From Pseudomonadota bacterium (GTDB taxonomy: Bacteria > Myxococcota_A > Polyangia > Polyangiales > JAFGIB01): a stretch of DNA of 37,671 nt. Below, piece after piece: positions 1 through 8,967 of the stretch. The position numbers and the translations under genes are program-made. The notes beneath the pieces were generated by a model, which saw nothing but the letters and a program-made list of their open reading frames with translations, made no database searches and was not told the origin of the DNA. Every line of letters begins with the position of its first letter. The first letter of the stretch is position 1. The DNA lies in assembly GCA_017881185.1 (NCBI GenBank), contig JADGRE010000028.1, positions 1-37,671 of the forward strand. Direction: 5' to 3'.

Positions 1-674
<674 letters not shown>

Positions 675-783
675 GCAGGGCGCAAGTGCACGACAACCTT
701 AGCACCCGCCCCTGCCGAGCGCGAGAGGGCCAGCAGCCCGCGCTTGGTTGATGGAACCCTCGAAAAATGCTTGTCTATGAAAC

Positions 784-1350
784 ATGAGGCTGGGGTCGGC
801 AATCTTCATGGTCGGACTGCTGGTGCTCGCAGCCGGCTGTCCCGCGAAGAACCGGCACGGACACAGCGGCGCGACAGACGGAGGGACCGACCGGGACGCA
901 CGCGCTGGCGACGCCGGTGGCACCCACGGGGGCGCGACCGACGCCGGTACGCTGGCTGGTGACGCGGCCGCCCTCCACGACGCCGGCAACGACGCGTCGC
1001 AGGTATCGAAGGATGCGTCAGCTGGAACAGATGCGTCGACCAGCGAGGACGCGGGCACGGCCAGCACGGGATGCCCCGGTGGCTGCGGCAGTGGCGTGTG
1101 CGTGAAGGAACAGACGGTGGGTGGCGCGCACATCCTGGCTGACGACGCTGGCACATGTCCGCCGCCACGCATCGTCGTCCCCGAAGCCCCTGGCTTCTGC
1201 TCCCCGCTCCCCACCTTTCACTGCGCCACGCTACCCGCCGCGTGCGGTACGACGCCGAGTTGCAGCTGCGTGGGTAACCTGTGTCACAACGCCCCGCTAT
1301 GCATCAGCGCCACGACCAAGCTGGTCGTGTGCGTGTTGCAAGCACCGTGA
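784..1350 (+). CDS. Secreted lipoprotein, D/A/G/T-rich spacer and Cys-rich C-terminus
   Basis: 188 residues. The N-terminus has a short basic start, a hydrophobic stretch (about residues 5-17) and a lipobox LAAGC with the acylated Cys at 19, so it should be a lipoprotein anchored in the cell envelope. Residues 20-95 are a low-complexity linker rich in Asp, Ala, Gly and Thr. Residues 95-188 contain many Cys (e.g. CPGGCGSGVC, CSCVGNLC) that could form disulfides outside the cytoplasm. This architecture is common among predicted lipoproteins of Polyangia; no catalytic domain is recognised and no function is proposed. No clear Shine-Dalgarno precedes the ATG. It is divergent from the phoH-like gene and convergent with the kinase gene. 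Confidence 0.8.
   Translation: MRLGSAIFMVGLLVLAAGCPAKNRHGHSGATDGGTDRDARAGDAGGTHGGATDAGTLAGDAAALHDAGNDASQVSKDASAGTDASTSEDAGTASTGCPGGCGSGVCVKEQTVGGAHILADDAGTCPPPRIVVPEAPGFCSPLPTFHCATLPAACGTTPSCSCVGNLCHNAPLCISATTKLVVCVLQAP
1311..1329. repeat. Perfect 8-bp inverted repeat at the 3' end of the lipoprotein gene
   Basis: CACGACCA (1311-1318), a 3-base loop, then TGGTCGTG (1322-1329). It lies in the last codons of the lipoprotein gene, just before the convergent end of the kinase gene. There is no following T-run, so it is not a standard intrinsic terminator, but it could form a stable hairpin in transcripts from either side. Confidence 0.5.
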
Positions 1351-1436
1351 GCGACGGCGGAACGAGAGCCACCGGGCCTTGCCTGCACGAGCCCGCAAGA
1401 GCTGACGCGTGCCAGCCCCTGCGGGTGTTGCAGCAG

Positions 1437-4400
1437 CTACGCGCCGAGCGCGATGCCGATCGCCTTGCGCAGCTCGAAGTACGACTCGGAAACGCTGTAC
1501 ACGAGCAGCTCGCGCTGCCGGTCCTTGCGCGACAGCACCGCGGCATCCTCGGGGCTGGCCTCGATGACCGCGTTGGAGACCTTCAAGTCGTTGCTGGCGA
1601 TGAAGCCCAAGCGGTCGGCGCTCAAGTCCACGCCGGCCATCCAGCCCTTCATGTCGAGCTCGGGGGCCGCTTCGAGCAGCTTCTGCGTCATGCTGCGCAG
1701 GGCGTCACGCTGCGGTCCTGACAGCTGCATCCGAATCGCCTCGGTGCACTCCTTGACCGAGCCCTCCATGGTGGCCGGGATCGGGAACTTCGGCGACACC
1801 AAGCGGATCGCCGCAAAGAGCCAGGTACGCAGGCCCGTACCGGTCGGAATCAGCTGACGAATGTAGTGGCCAGGGCGGAAGTAGCTGGCATGCCTGCCCG
1901 CCACGAACGCCAGCGCCTGCTGCGGGCCACCAGCGCGTGCACCCTGACCGATGCCGATCGCAGGCGGCGACGAGAACAGGAACGACAGGCCACCCACGTC
2001 GTTCGGGCAATGGTAGACGGTGGGCAAGCGCGCCGCCGTGAGCTCGGCGACGTAGTGCAGCATGCGACCCATGGCCGTCGGGTCGTTCGCAGGATCGGTG
2101 TAGTTGCGTGGGTCGACACCCAGGCTCTCGAGTGCTTGGCTCTGCGTCGCAATGATCGCGGGCGTGAGGCTCGCGAAGATCGCCGTCAGGCCCGGCTCCT
2201 GCGCCGGGTGCCACACGTAGCGACGGTACATGTCTTCGTCGAGCGCACGCCGCGCCTTGGGCAAGCTCGTCAAGCGATACTTCTTGAAGAACTTCTCCTC
2301 GTCGACATCGGCCATCTGCAAGCAACGCAGCGCCTGACACAAGCACCACGACTCGTCGGGCCGCTTGCCGCTGGTGTAGATGCGACGCAGCGCCTGCAAC
2401 GATTCCAGACGATACGGGTCTTCCGCGAGCATCTCCCGGTGCGAAGCCACCGCGCGCACGAAGTAGCGCTTGGGCTCCTTGGTGTAGACCGCAGTGAGCA
2501 TCTCGCGACGCACGCGGTTCTGCGGATCGAGGGTCTGCGCCTGCTCGTACAGCGTGAGCGCGTCGGCCGTGCGCCCCAGGCGCTGCGACAACACCTCGGC
2601 ACGCGCGTCGATCACGGCAGCGATGTCTGCACCGCTCAGGCCGGCTTCGCGCATGCGCTCGGCGCGCGCTTCATACGCGCGCTCCAGGCGCTCCCAGTCC
2701 TGATTCTGCGTGAGGCACTCGACCAGGCCCTTGAGCTGCGACTGACCCGCGGTGGGCGCCAGGTGTGAAAGCGCCTCTTCGTAGTAGTTCGCCGCTTCGT
2801 CGAAGCGACCGAGCTCCTGGTGCGCGATGGTCGCGGCGGTGTTGTAGTATTTCGCGAGCTGATCGGGCTGCTGCACCATCTCGGCGATGCGCAGAATGAC
2901 TTCGATCAGACGCGACCAGTCCTGCGCGTCGGAGTACACGCCCATCAACTTGGTGAGCAGATTGCGGCTGTCGGGCTCCAGATCGAGCGCCATCACGTAG
3001 GTTTGTGCGGCGGCGTCGCGATCGCGGATCTTCTCCAGGAACACGTCGCCGGTCTGCACCAGCAGGTTGAAGCGCAGCGCCGCATCCGTGGTCTTGCGCG
3101 ACCGCAGCTGCAACAGGTTGATGACTTCCGTCCAATTGTGCGCGTCCTCGTAAGCACGCGTGAGGCCGTCGAGCGCACCTGCGTCGTCGGCCCTGAGCTC
3201 GAGCACTCGCTTGAAGGTCTCGATGGCCTGCTTGCCGTGCTTGGCTTCGAGCTGGGTATCGCCCCACGCCCGCAGCACGCGGCACTTCTCGGCCACGTCC
3301 AGCTCGCTCTCGAACTTCGAGTAAATGCGCTCGTACAAACGCTCTGCGCTCTTGGCGTCGCCCGATTCCTTCACGAGCTGCGCGTGACGTTCGTTCACAC
3401 CCAGATCGTCGGGCATGTAGTCACGCGCGCGCTTGAACGCGTCGAGCGCCTTGTCCATCTGCTCGAGCGCCTTGAAGCTGTCGCCAGCCTGCAAACAGAT
3501 CTCCGACGCGCGATCCTTGGGCAGCTCGTCGAGCCGTCCGAGCACCGAACCCAGGTGCGCGGCCGCTTCCTCGTGCTTGCCGCGCGAGAATGCGATCTGA
3601 CCCAGACCCACCTGCGCGATGGTCGAGGTTGCGTCGAGCTCAAGCGCGGTGTTGAACGCTTCTTCCGCGCGCTCGTCGTCTTCAAGGCGCTCGCGGTAGA
3701 GCGCACCGAGCTCGGCGAAGAGCTGCGCGCGCTTGTTTTCGCCCTCGCTCATCTCGATGGCGTGCAAGATCATCTCGATCGCGCCGTGCGCGTCGCCGCG
3801 CCGCGCATAGATGCCGCGCAGTGCGTCGGCCGCCGCGACCGTGTTGCGCTCGCAGTCCAGCGCCTGCTTGTAGCTGCTGATCGCGCCGTCGCGATCGCCG
3901 CTCTCCTCGAGCAACTTGCCAGCGCGCACGAACAGCTCGGCACGCTTGTGCGGGTCTTGCTCCTTGTCGGTGAGCCGCTCGATCGCCGACAGCGCCGACG
4001 ACACGTCGCCCGCGGTCGACTTGAGCCGCGCGAGCTCCGAGAGCGCTTCGGGCTCCTCGCTGTCGACCTCCAGGATGCGCTCACACATCTCCATTGCACG
4101 CTCGGGCGAACCGATGTCCACCGTGAGCACGCGCACCGCCTGCAGCATCAGCGCGACCTTGCGCTTGTCGTCGCTCACCGCCGTCGCGTGACGCTGCAAG
4201 GTGTCGACGACGTCTTCGAAGCGTGACAGCTGACGGTACAAACGCGCGAGCGCGGTGTTCGCAGCGTCGTGGTTCGGATCGAGCGCGACGATGTCCTCGA
4301 AGCACAGCGCCGCATCCGCGGGGTTCACGAACTCTTCTTCGAGCAGCAGACCGATGCGCTCGAACAAGCCGATGCGCTGACGCGGCGTCGGCGCGAGATC

Positions 4401-7400
4401 GACCTGTGCGCGCAGCGCGGTCAAGAGACCCTCGTAGTTCTCCTTGCGCGCATGGATGCGCTCGAGACCCTTCCAGGCATCGAGCCGGCGCGGCGCAAGC
4501 TCCACCACACCGTCGTAGTGCGATTCCGCCTGCTCGAGGTCGCCCAAGCGATCCTCGTACAGCTCCGCAAGCTGCAAGTGCGTGTCCACCTTGGCGTCGT
4601 CGTCGAGCGCCGATAGCCGTCGTTCGAGCAATGCCGCAAGCGCGGGGAAGTCTTGGTGCGCCGCGAGAATGTGCCCCAGCGTCTCTTGAGCCAGCGAATG
4701 CGCGGAATCGTCCGCGAGCACGCGTTCCAGCTGCGTGCGCGCCTGCGCCTCGTCGCCGAGCTTCTGCGCGATGATGAGTGCGGCTTGCGCGCGGTAGTCG
4801 CGACCCTTGACGGGGTTGCTGGTGCGGTCGGCACGCTGCAGGAGCGTGCTGGCTAGCTCGTTCCAGGCCTGCGACGCACGGTACAGATCGACGATGCCTT
4901 CGAATGCCGAGTCGTTGTCCTGCTCGATCGACAGCGCCTGCGTGAAGCACGAGAGCGCAAAATCAGGACGCCCCAGGCGCGAGCCGTACCAGCGACCCAT
5001 GATCATGTAGATCTGCACGAGGTGGGAGAGGTCTTGCCTGCGTTGCGACGCACGCTCCGACTCATCCATGCCCATCAGCGCGGCCAGAGCGCCGTGTGCG
5101 TGCGCCACTTGCGCTTCTGCGTTCGCCAGGTGGTCGGCCTCTTCGTCGGTGAGCGGCAGCGCGGCCGCGTCGCCATCGTCGCCATCGAGCATCTCGAAGT
5201 CGTCTGAGCGCAGGCTCTCGAGCTGCTCGGCCAGACCCTGCGCGCGCTCCTGCGCGATCGACAGATCGTTCTGGCTCTGCGCCAGCTCGTCTTGCAGCTG
5301 CGCCAGCTGCTCCGTGGTGCTGGCGGTTTCGGCCTCGAGCACCGAGGCCGCTTCCACGTGCTGCTCGGCCTGGGCCGCCAGATCGGCGAATCTCGCCTGT
5401 TGTTCGTGGCTCGGCGCCTCACCGAGCTCGCCTTCGGCGACTTCGTAAGCTGCCACGGCTTGCTCGGCGTGTGCATGCGCTGCTTGGTGCGCCGCAGTCT
5501 GCTCTTGCACCTGCTGCGACAGCTCGCGCGCACGCAGCGACAGCTCGCCATGGCGTGCCTGCACCTCTTCGAGCTCCGCTTGCGCCTGCGCAGCCTCTTG
5601 TTCCACCGCGGCGACTTGATCGCCCTGCTGCGAGCGCTCGGCCTTCTCGACCTGCGCGCGCTCCTGCGCTTGCTGGGCGACGTACGCTTGCACCTGCGTC
5701 AGCTGCTCCTGCGCGTGTGCCAGCTCCTGCTCGGCCTTGGTCTGTGCGGCCTGGTCATCGCCGAACAGCGCGGCGTGGCTCTCCTGCGCGGCAGCGCTCA
5801 GCGTCTCGATCGCCTCGCTCATGCGCGCGTCACTGGTAGCCGCCAGCCGCTCCACCGCTTTCAACGCGCGCGCGTCCGACGGATCGCGCGCCAATGCCTG
5901 CACCCACGCGATGATCGCGTTGTTCGGGTCGAGCAGCTTCTCTTCGTAGATGGTCGCGACTTCGTGCAAGAGCGCCGTACGTGTCTCGGCGCTGTGCTCG
6001 GTGTCGATGCGCTCGAGCAGAATCTCGAGCAAGCCCTGGTAGTCCGACGACGCACGCCGCGCCGCCTCGATGCCACGCAGCGCCATTTCGTTGCCCGGCT
6101 CGAGCTCGATGATCTGCTGATACGCCGCCTCGGCGCGCAGCGCGTCTTTCAGGTCGGTCTCGTAGATGCGCGCGGCGCGGAACAACAACGCGAGCTTGTC
6201 GAGATCATCGGTCGCGAGACGCGCGGCTTCCGAGAACACCGTCGCCGCGCGGTCCCAGGCGCCGCAGTCACGTGCCTGACTCTCGACGCGATCGGCAGCC
6301 GCTTCGTCGCTGGGGTTGCCCAGCAGCGCAGCGCGTGCATTGGTGAACTGCACCTCGTCGAGCGGACGCTTCTTGCCCGGCCGGCGCGCGGCCGACTCCA
6401 ACGCATCGAGCAGCTCGCCCGCGCTCTGGTAGCGCTCGCTCGGCTCCTTGGCCAATGTACGCAACACCAACTCGTCGACCGCGTCCGAGACCCAGCCCTT
6501 GCGTGCATGCGCCGAGGGCGGCTCCGGCGTGGTCGACAAGTGCTGCGCGATCACGTCGATCGCACTGTCACCGACGAACGGCGGTCGACCTGCCAGCGTC
6601 TCGTAGATCAGCGTGCCCATCGCGTAGATGTCGCTGCGCGCATCGGGCTCCGCACCGCGTGCCTGCTCGGGCGCAATCGCCTTGGCCGTGCCGATCAACG
6701 GCAACATGCCCGTCGCATCGGCCTTCGAAGCCACGCGCGACAACAAACGATCGGTGCCGGCGTCCACGAGCACACCGGTCAGCTCACCGCTGCGCGTGCT
6801 ATCCTCGGGCCGCACCACGAACACGTTCTCCACCTTCACGTCGCCGTGGAACAGACCGCGCGCATGCAGCGCTGCCAGGCCCGCGAGCACGCCTTCGAAG
6901 ATCGGACGCGCCTCGTTCATGTGAATGCAGCCCGTGCGCTTGATGCGCTCGGCGAGCGATTGCCCACTCACCAGCTGCGCCGCGACCCACGGACGCGAGT
7001 CGTCGAGCGTGCCCACGCCGAGAATCGACGCGAGCCCAGGCGCCTTGAGCGCCTGCATGATGCGTGAAGCGGTGGTGAACCGATGCACCGCCGCGCGATC
7101 GCGTGCGTACTCGGTGCGAATGACCTTCAGCGCTGCTTGTCCGCCGCCATCCGCTTCGGCGAGATACACGACCGACAGCCCACCCTCGCCGATCTTCTTC
7201 ACCACCTTCAGCGTGCCGACGCGCGTGCCCGGCGCGAGCTCGCCGTTGGCCAGCGTCTTGAGCGCGTCACGCAAGCCAGTGTTGGCGTCGCGCGAGCTGA
7301 GCAAGATCGCGTCGACCAAGGCCGGCAGCGCGTCTTCGTTGCCACAGTAACCGACCAGCGAACGAGCGAACGTGCCCTTGCTACCGGTGCCGCCAACGGC

Positions 7401-7505
7401 GGCAGGGTCGAAGCCGAGCAGGTCGGTGCTCAGGCTAAGCAGCGCGTCCAGGTCGAAGAGTCGTTCGAGCTCACCTTGCAGAATGTCGAGCGTGGATTGG
7501 TTCAT
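1437..7505 (-). CDS. Giant Ser/Thr protein kinase with death-like N-terminus, coiled coil and TPR arrays
   Basis: 2022 residues from the ATG at 7505, chosen because GAGGA precedes it by about 10 bases and the in-frame extension to 7598 is not protein-like. Residues about 5-80 resemble the effector-associated death-like fold. A protein kinase domain spans about 98-372: Gly loop GEGGLSVVY (106-114), Lys127, catalytic HGDVKVEN (220-227, Asp222), DAG (248-250) in place of DFG, and APE (278-280). TPR-like helices follow (about 400-560), then a Gln/Ala/Glu-rich coiled coil (about 580-770), a long TPR superhelix (about 825-1690) and a conserved-looking C-terminal domain (about 1700-2022) with no recognised active site. 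No signal peptide or membrane segment is seen, so it should be cytoplasmic. Catalytic Lys and both Asp are kept, so activity is plausible. It is probably a signalling scaffold; substrates are unknown. Confidence 0.92.
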   Translation of the reverse strand: MNQSTLDILQGELERLFDLDALLSLSTDLLGFDPAAVGGTGSKGTFARSLVGYCGNEDALPALVDAILLSSRDANTGLRDALKTLANGELAPGTRVGTLKVVKKIGEGGLSVVYLAEADGGGQAALKVIRTEYARDRAAVHRFTTASRIMQALKAPGLASILGVGTLDDSRPWVAAQLVSGQSLAERIKRTGCIHMNEARPIFEGVLAGLAALHARGLFHGDVKVENVFVVRPEDSTRSGELTGVLVDAGTDRLLSRVASKADATGMLPLIGTAKAIAPEQARGAEPDARSDIYAMGTLIYETLAGRPPFVGDSAIDVIAQHLSTTPEPPSAHARKGWVSDAVDELVLRTLAKEPSERYQSAGELLDALESAARRPGKKRPLDEVQFTNARAALLGNPSDEAAADRVESQARDCGAWDRAATVFSEAARLATDDLDKLALLFRAARIYETDLKDALRAEAAYQQIIELEPGNEMALRGIEAARRASSDYQGLLEILLERIDTEHSAETRTALLHEVATIYEEKLLDPNNAIIAWVQALARDPSDARALKAVERLAATSDARMSEAIETLSAAAQESHAALFGDDQAAQTKAEQELAHAQEQLTQVQAYVAQQAQERAQVEKAERSQQGDQVAAVEQEAAQAQAELEEVQARHGELSLRARELSQQVQEQTAAHQAAHAHAEQAVAAYEVAEGELGEAPSHEQQARFADLAAQAEQHVEAASVLEAETASTTEQLAQLQDELAQSQNDLSIAQERAQGLAEQLESLRSDDFEMLDGDDGDAAALPLTDEEADHLANAEAQVAHAHGALAALMGMDESERASQRRQDLSHLVQIYMIMGRWYGSRLGRPDFALSCFTQALSIEQDNDSAFEGIVDLYRASQAWNELASTLLQRADRTSNPVKGRDYRAQAALIIAQKLGDEAQARTQLERVLADDSAHSLAQETLGHILAAHQDFPALAALLERRLSALDDDAKVDTHLQLAELYEDRLGDLEQAESHYDGVVELAPRRLDAWKGLERIHARKENYEGLLTALRAQVDLAPTPRQRIGLFERIGLLLEEEFVNPADAALCFEDIVALDPNHDAANTALARLYRQLSRFEDVVDTLQRHATAVSDDKRKVALMLQAVRVLTVDIGSPERAMEMCERILEVDSEEPEALSELARLKSTAGDVSSALSAIERLTDKEQDPHKRAELFVRAGKLLEESGDRDGAISSYKQALDCERNTVAAADALRGIYARRGDAHGAIEMILHAIEMSEGENKRAQLFAELGALYRERLEDDERAEEAFNTALELDATSTIAQVGLGQIAFSRGKHEEAAAHLGSVLGRLDELPKDRASEICLQAGDSFKALEQMDKALDAFKRARDYMPDDLGVNERHAQLVKESGDAKSAERLYERIYSKFESELDVAEKCRVLRAWGDTQLEAKHGKQAIETFKRVLELRADDAGALDGLTRAYEDAHNWTEVINLLQLRSRKTTDAALRFNLLVQTGDVFLEKIRDRDAAAQTYVMALDLEPDSRNLLTKLMGVYSDAQDWSRLIEVILRIAEMVQQPDQLAKYYNTAATIAHQELGRFDEAANYYEEALSHLAPTAGQSQLKGLVECLTQNQDWERLERAYEARAERMREAGLSGADIAAVIDARAEVLSQRLGRTADALTLYEQAQTLDPQNRVRREMLTAVYTKEPKRYFVRAVASHREMLAEDPYRLESLQALRRIYTSGKRPDESWCLCQALRCLQMADVDEEKFFKKYRLTSLPKARRALDEDMYRRYVWHPAQEPGLTAIFASLTPAIIATQSQALESLGVDPRNYTDPANDPTAMGRMLHYVAELTAARLPTVYHCPNDVGGLSFLFSSPPAIGIGQGARAGGPQQALAFVAGRHASYFRPGHYIRQLIPTGTGLRTWLFAAIRLVSPKFPIPATMEGSVKECTEAIRMQLSGPQRDALRSMTQKLLEAAPELDMKGWMAGVDLSADRLGFIASNDLKVSNAVIEASPEDAAVLSRKDRQRELLVYSVSESYFELRKAIGIALGA

Positions 7506-7791
7506 TGCGGGGTCTTCCTCAGATGCTGCCGGAGGGATCGTGCAAGATATCCGAAGTGGGAAGGCGGAATTGTGGCAAGTACGCGCGGGCGCAGACATCG
7601 AGAGCCGGCGCCGCTAGATGCTGGCCGCGCCGCGTGCAGCCAGTTAGCGCCCACCGTGCGGGAGCGCACAGACGTCGGGTGAGGGTATCTAGGTTTCTGT
7701 ACGGAATCTACACATCCCTGCATGCGTCTGCAGTTGGGGGCATCGCGGATGCGTCCTGACAAGCTTGCAGCCGCATGGGAGACTCACCGCC
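7506..7791. promoter_or_regulatory. Divergent intergenic region between kinase and ferredoxin genes
   Basis: About 286 bases without a supported gene, expected to hold promoters for the leftward kinase and rightward ferredoxin genes. It contains GAGGA before the kinase ATG, GGGAG at 7777-7781 before the ferredoxin ATG, a relatively AT-rich stretch around 7685-7715, and small inverted repeats (CTGCA/TGCAG at 7718-7733; GCATC/GATGC at 7740-7752). I could not find a convincing -35/-10 pair or a -24/-12 element on either strand. Confidence 0.4.
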
Positions 7792-8106
7792 ATGCGCCTG
7801 CGCTGGTATCCCGGCCCGCTGCTCTTCGAGCTCCAACCGGGCGACCGGTTGATGGACGTGCTGGACGACCAGCCCACCTCGACCCTGCCCATGGCCTGCC
7901 GCGCGGCCAACTGCGGCACCTGCCGGGTGCGGATCATGAGTGGTGCAAACTTGATCATGGCGCCCGACGAATGGGAGCTTTCCGTGCTTGCCCGCTACGA
8001 GGCCGCCCCGGACGAGCGCCTGGGCTGCCAGTTGCGCTTCACAAATGATACGCGCGCTGCGGTGGATACCCGTGACGCCGAAGCGCAGGTGGAGCGCGTT
8101 CCGTGA
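7792..8106 (+). CDS. Small [2Fe-2S] plant-type ferredoxin
   Basis: 104 residues from the ATG at 7792, preferred over an upstream TTG (7765) because GGGAG lies 10 bases before it. The cluster ligands fit the 2Fe-2S ferredoxin fold: Cys36-x4-Cys41-x2-Cys44, then Cys79 in LGCQL. The segment MACRAANCGTCRV is typical of this superfamily. It would be a soluble cytoplasmic electron carrier. No reductase or oxygenase partner is next to it, so the redox partner is unknown. It ends nine bases before the convergent TPR gene. Confidence 0.9.
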   Translation: MRLRWYPGPLLFELQPGDRLMDVLDDQPTSTLPMACRAANCGTCRVRIMSGANLIMAPDEWELSVLARYEAAPDERLGCQLRFTNDTRAAVDTRDAEAQVERVP

Positions 8107-8115
8107 GCGCGACGC

Positions 8116-8853
8116 TCAGCTCTGCGGTGGCTCTGAGGCCGCCGGCGGATTGCGAGCCATCCGCAGGTACATCTGCGCGGCCTTGTTGTCGGGCTCCAAG
8201 CGCAGCGCCTCTTCCCACAGCTCGCTGGCCTTCTGCCGCTGGCCGCTGACCAACAGCAACACGCCCATCGCGATGCGCGCAGGGTTGTAACCAGGCCGCA
8301 CGCGAATCGCTTCTTCGAGCTCGTAGCGCGCAGCCGCCGAGTCGCCCATCTGTCGATACACGTTCGCGAGCTTCACGCGCAGATCGGCGAAGTGCGGGCA
8401 GAGGCGAATCGCGTTGCGATACTCCTGCACCGATTCGTTGGGCATGCCGACGTCCAAATACGCCTGCCCCAGCTCCGCGTGAATGTTGGCGATCTTACCC
8501 TTGGCGAACGAGTCGATCTCCTCGGCGCCACGCACGTCGCGCGTGATCGCACCGCGGTACACCTGCTGCGCGCTCTCGTACTCGCCGAGATCGTTGTAGG
8601 TGACCGCGAGATTGAGCGCGGCCTCGGTGTAGTGCGAGTTGAGCTCGAGCGCGCGGCGAAACTCATCGCGGGCCTTCTCGAGCTCGCCCTTGTCGTGATG
8701 GATCACGCCCATCATGTTGTGCAGGTCCGCGAAGCGATTGCCGCCCTGCGCGAGAACCTTCGACAAGAATTGCTCGGCCCGATCGTACTCGCGCTTCTCG
8801 TAGTGCTCACGCCCGAGCGCGATCGCCTGTTTGAGCTTGTCGTTCAGGTCCAT
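8116..8853 (-). CDS. Cytoplasmic TPR protein
   Basis: 245 residues from the ATG at 8853 (MDLNDKLKQ); an in-frame extension to 8889 is possible, but its residues look unlike the rest and no strong Shine-Dalgarno marks either start. At least five 34-residue TPR units are visible, with typical pairs such as ALNLAVTYNDLGEYESAQ and ANVYRQMGDSAAARYELEEA. No signal peptide, lipobox or membrane segment is present. TPR arrays bind protein partners; here the neighbour is the BamD-like gene, transcribed in the same direction from upstream. They may form a short operon, separated by 114 bases that include a tandem repeat. The specific partner cannot be told from sequence. Confidence 0.88.
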   Translation of the reverse strand: MDLNDKLKQAIALGREHYEKREYDRAEQFLSKVLAQGGNRFADLHNMMGVIHHDKGELEKARDEFRRALELNSHYTEAALNLAVTYNDLGEYESAQQVYRGAITRDVRGAEEIDSFAKGKIANIHAELGQAYLDVGMPNESVQEYRNAIRLCPHFADLRVKLANVYRQMGDSAAARYELEEAIRVRPGYNPARIAMGVLLLVSGQRQKASELWEEALRLEPDNKAAQMYLRMARNPPAASEPPQS

Positions 8854-8914
8854 CCAGAGCGCAAGCGTACCGTGCGCTCGGACCCGCAATCAACAGAAGC
8901 GCAAGCCTTGGCCG

Positions 8915-8950
8915 GCGACCCCCTGCGACCCCCTGCGACCCCCTGCGACC
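8915..8950. repeat. 10-bp tandem repeat (CCCTGCGACC, three full copies)
   Basis: Three exact copies of CCCTGCGACC (8921-8930, 8931-8940, 8941-8950) preceded by a partial copy GCGACC (8915-8920), between the BamD-like gene and the downstream TPR gene. The array is noncoding and could vary in copy number between strains. Confidence 0.9.
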
Positions 8951-8967
8951 CGGCGGCCGACGAGCGC

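Noticed and set aside
5292..7067. 591-codon open frame on the plus strand
   Set aside because: Antisense to the kinase and coiled-coil part of the giant protein. The Leu/Arg-rich translation mirrors the repetitive Gln/Ala codons and shows no family.
7631..7648. Possible -24/-12 promoter in the kinase/ferredoxin gap (TGGCCGCGCC...TGCA)
   Set aside because: The GG and GC doublets are separated by eleven bases instead of ten, and neither box otherwise matches.
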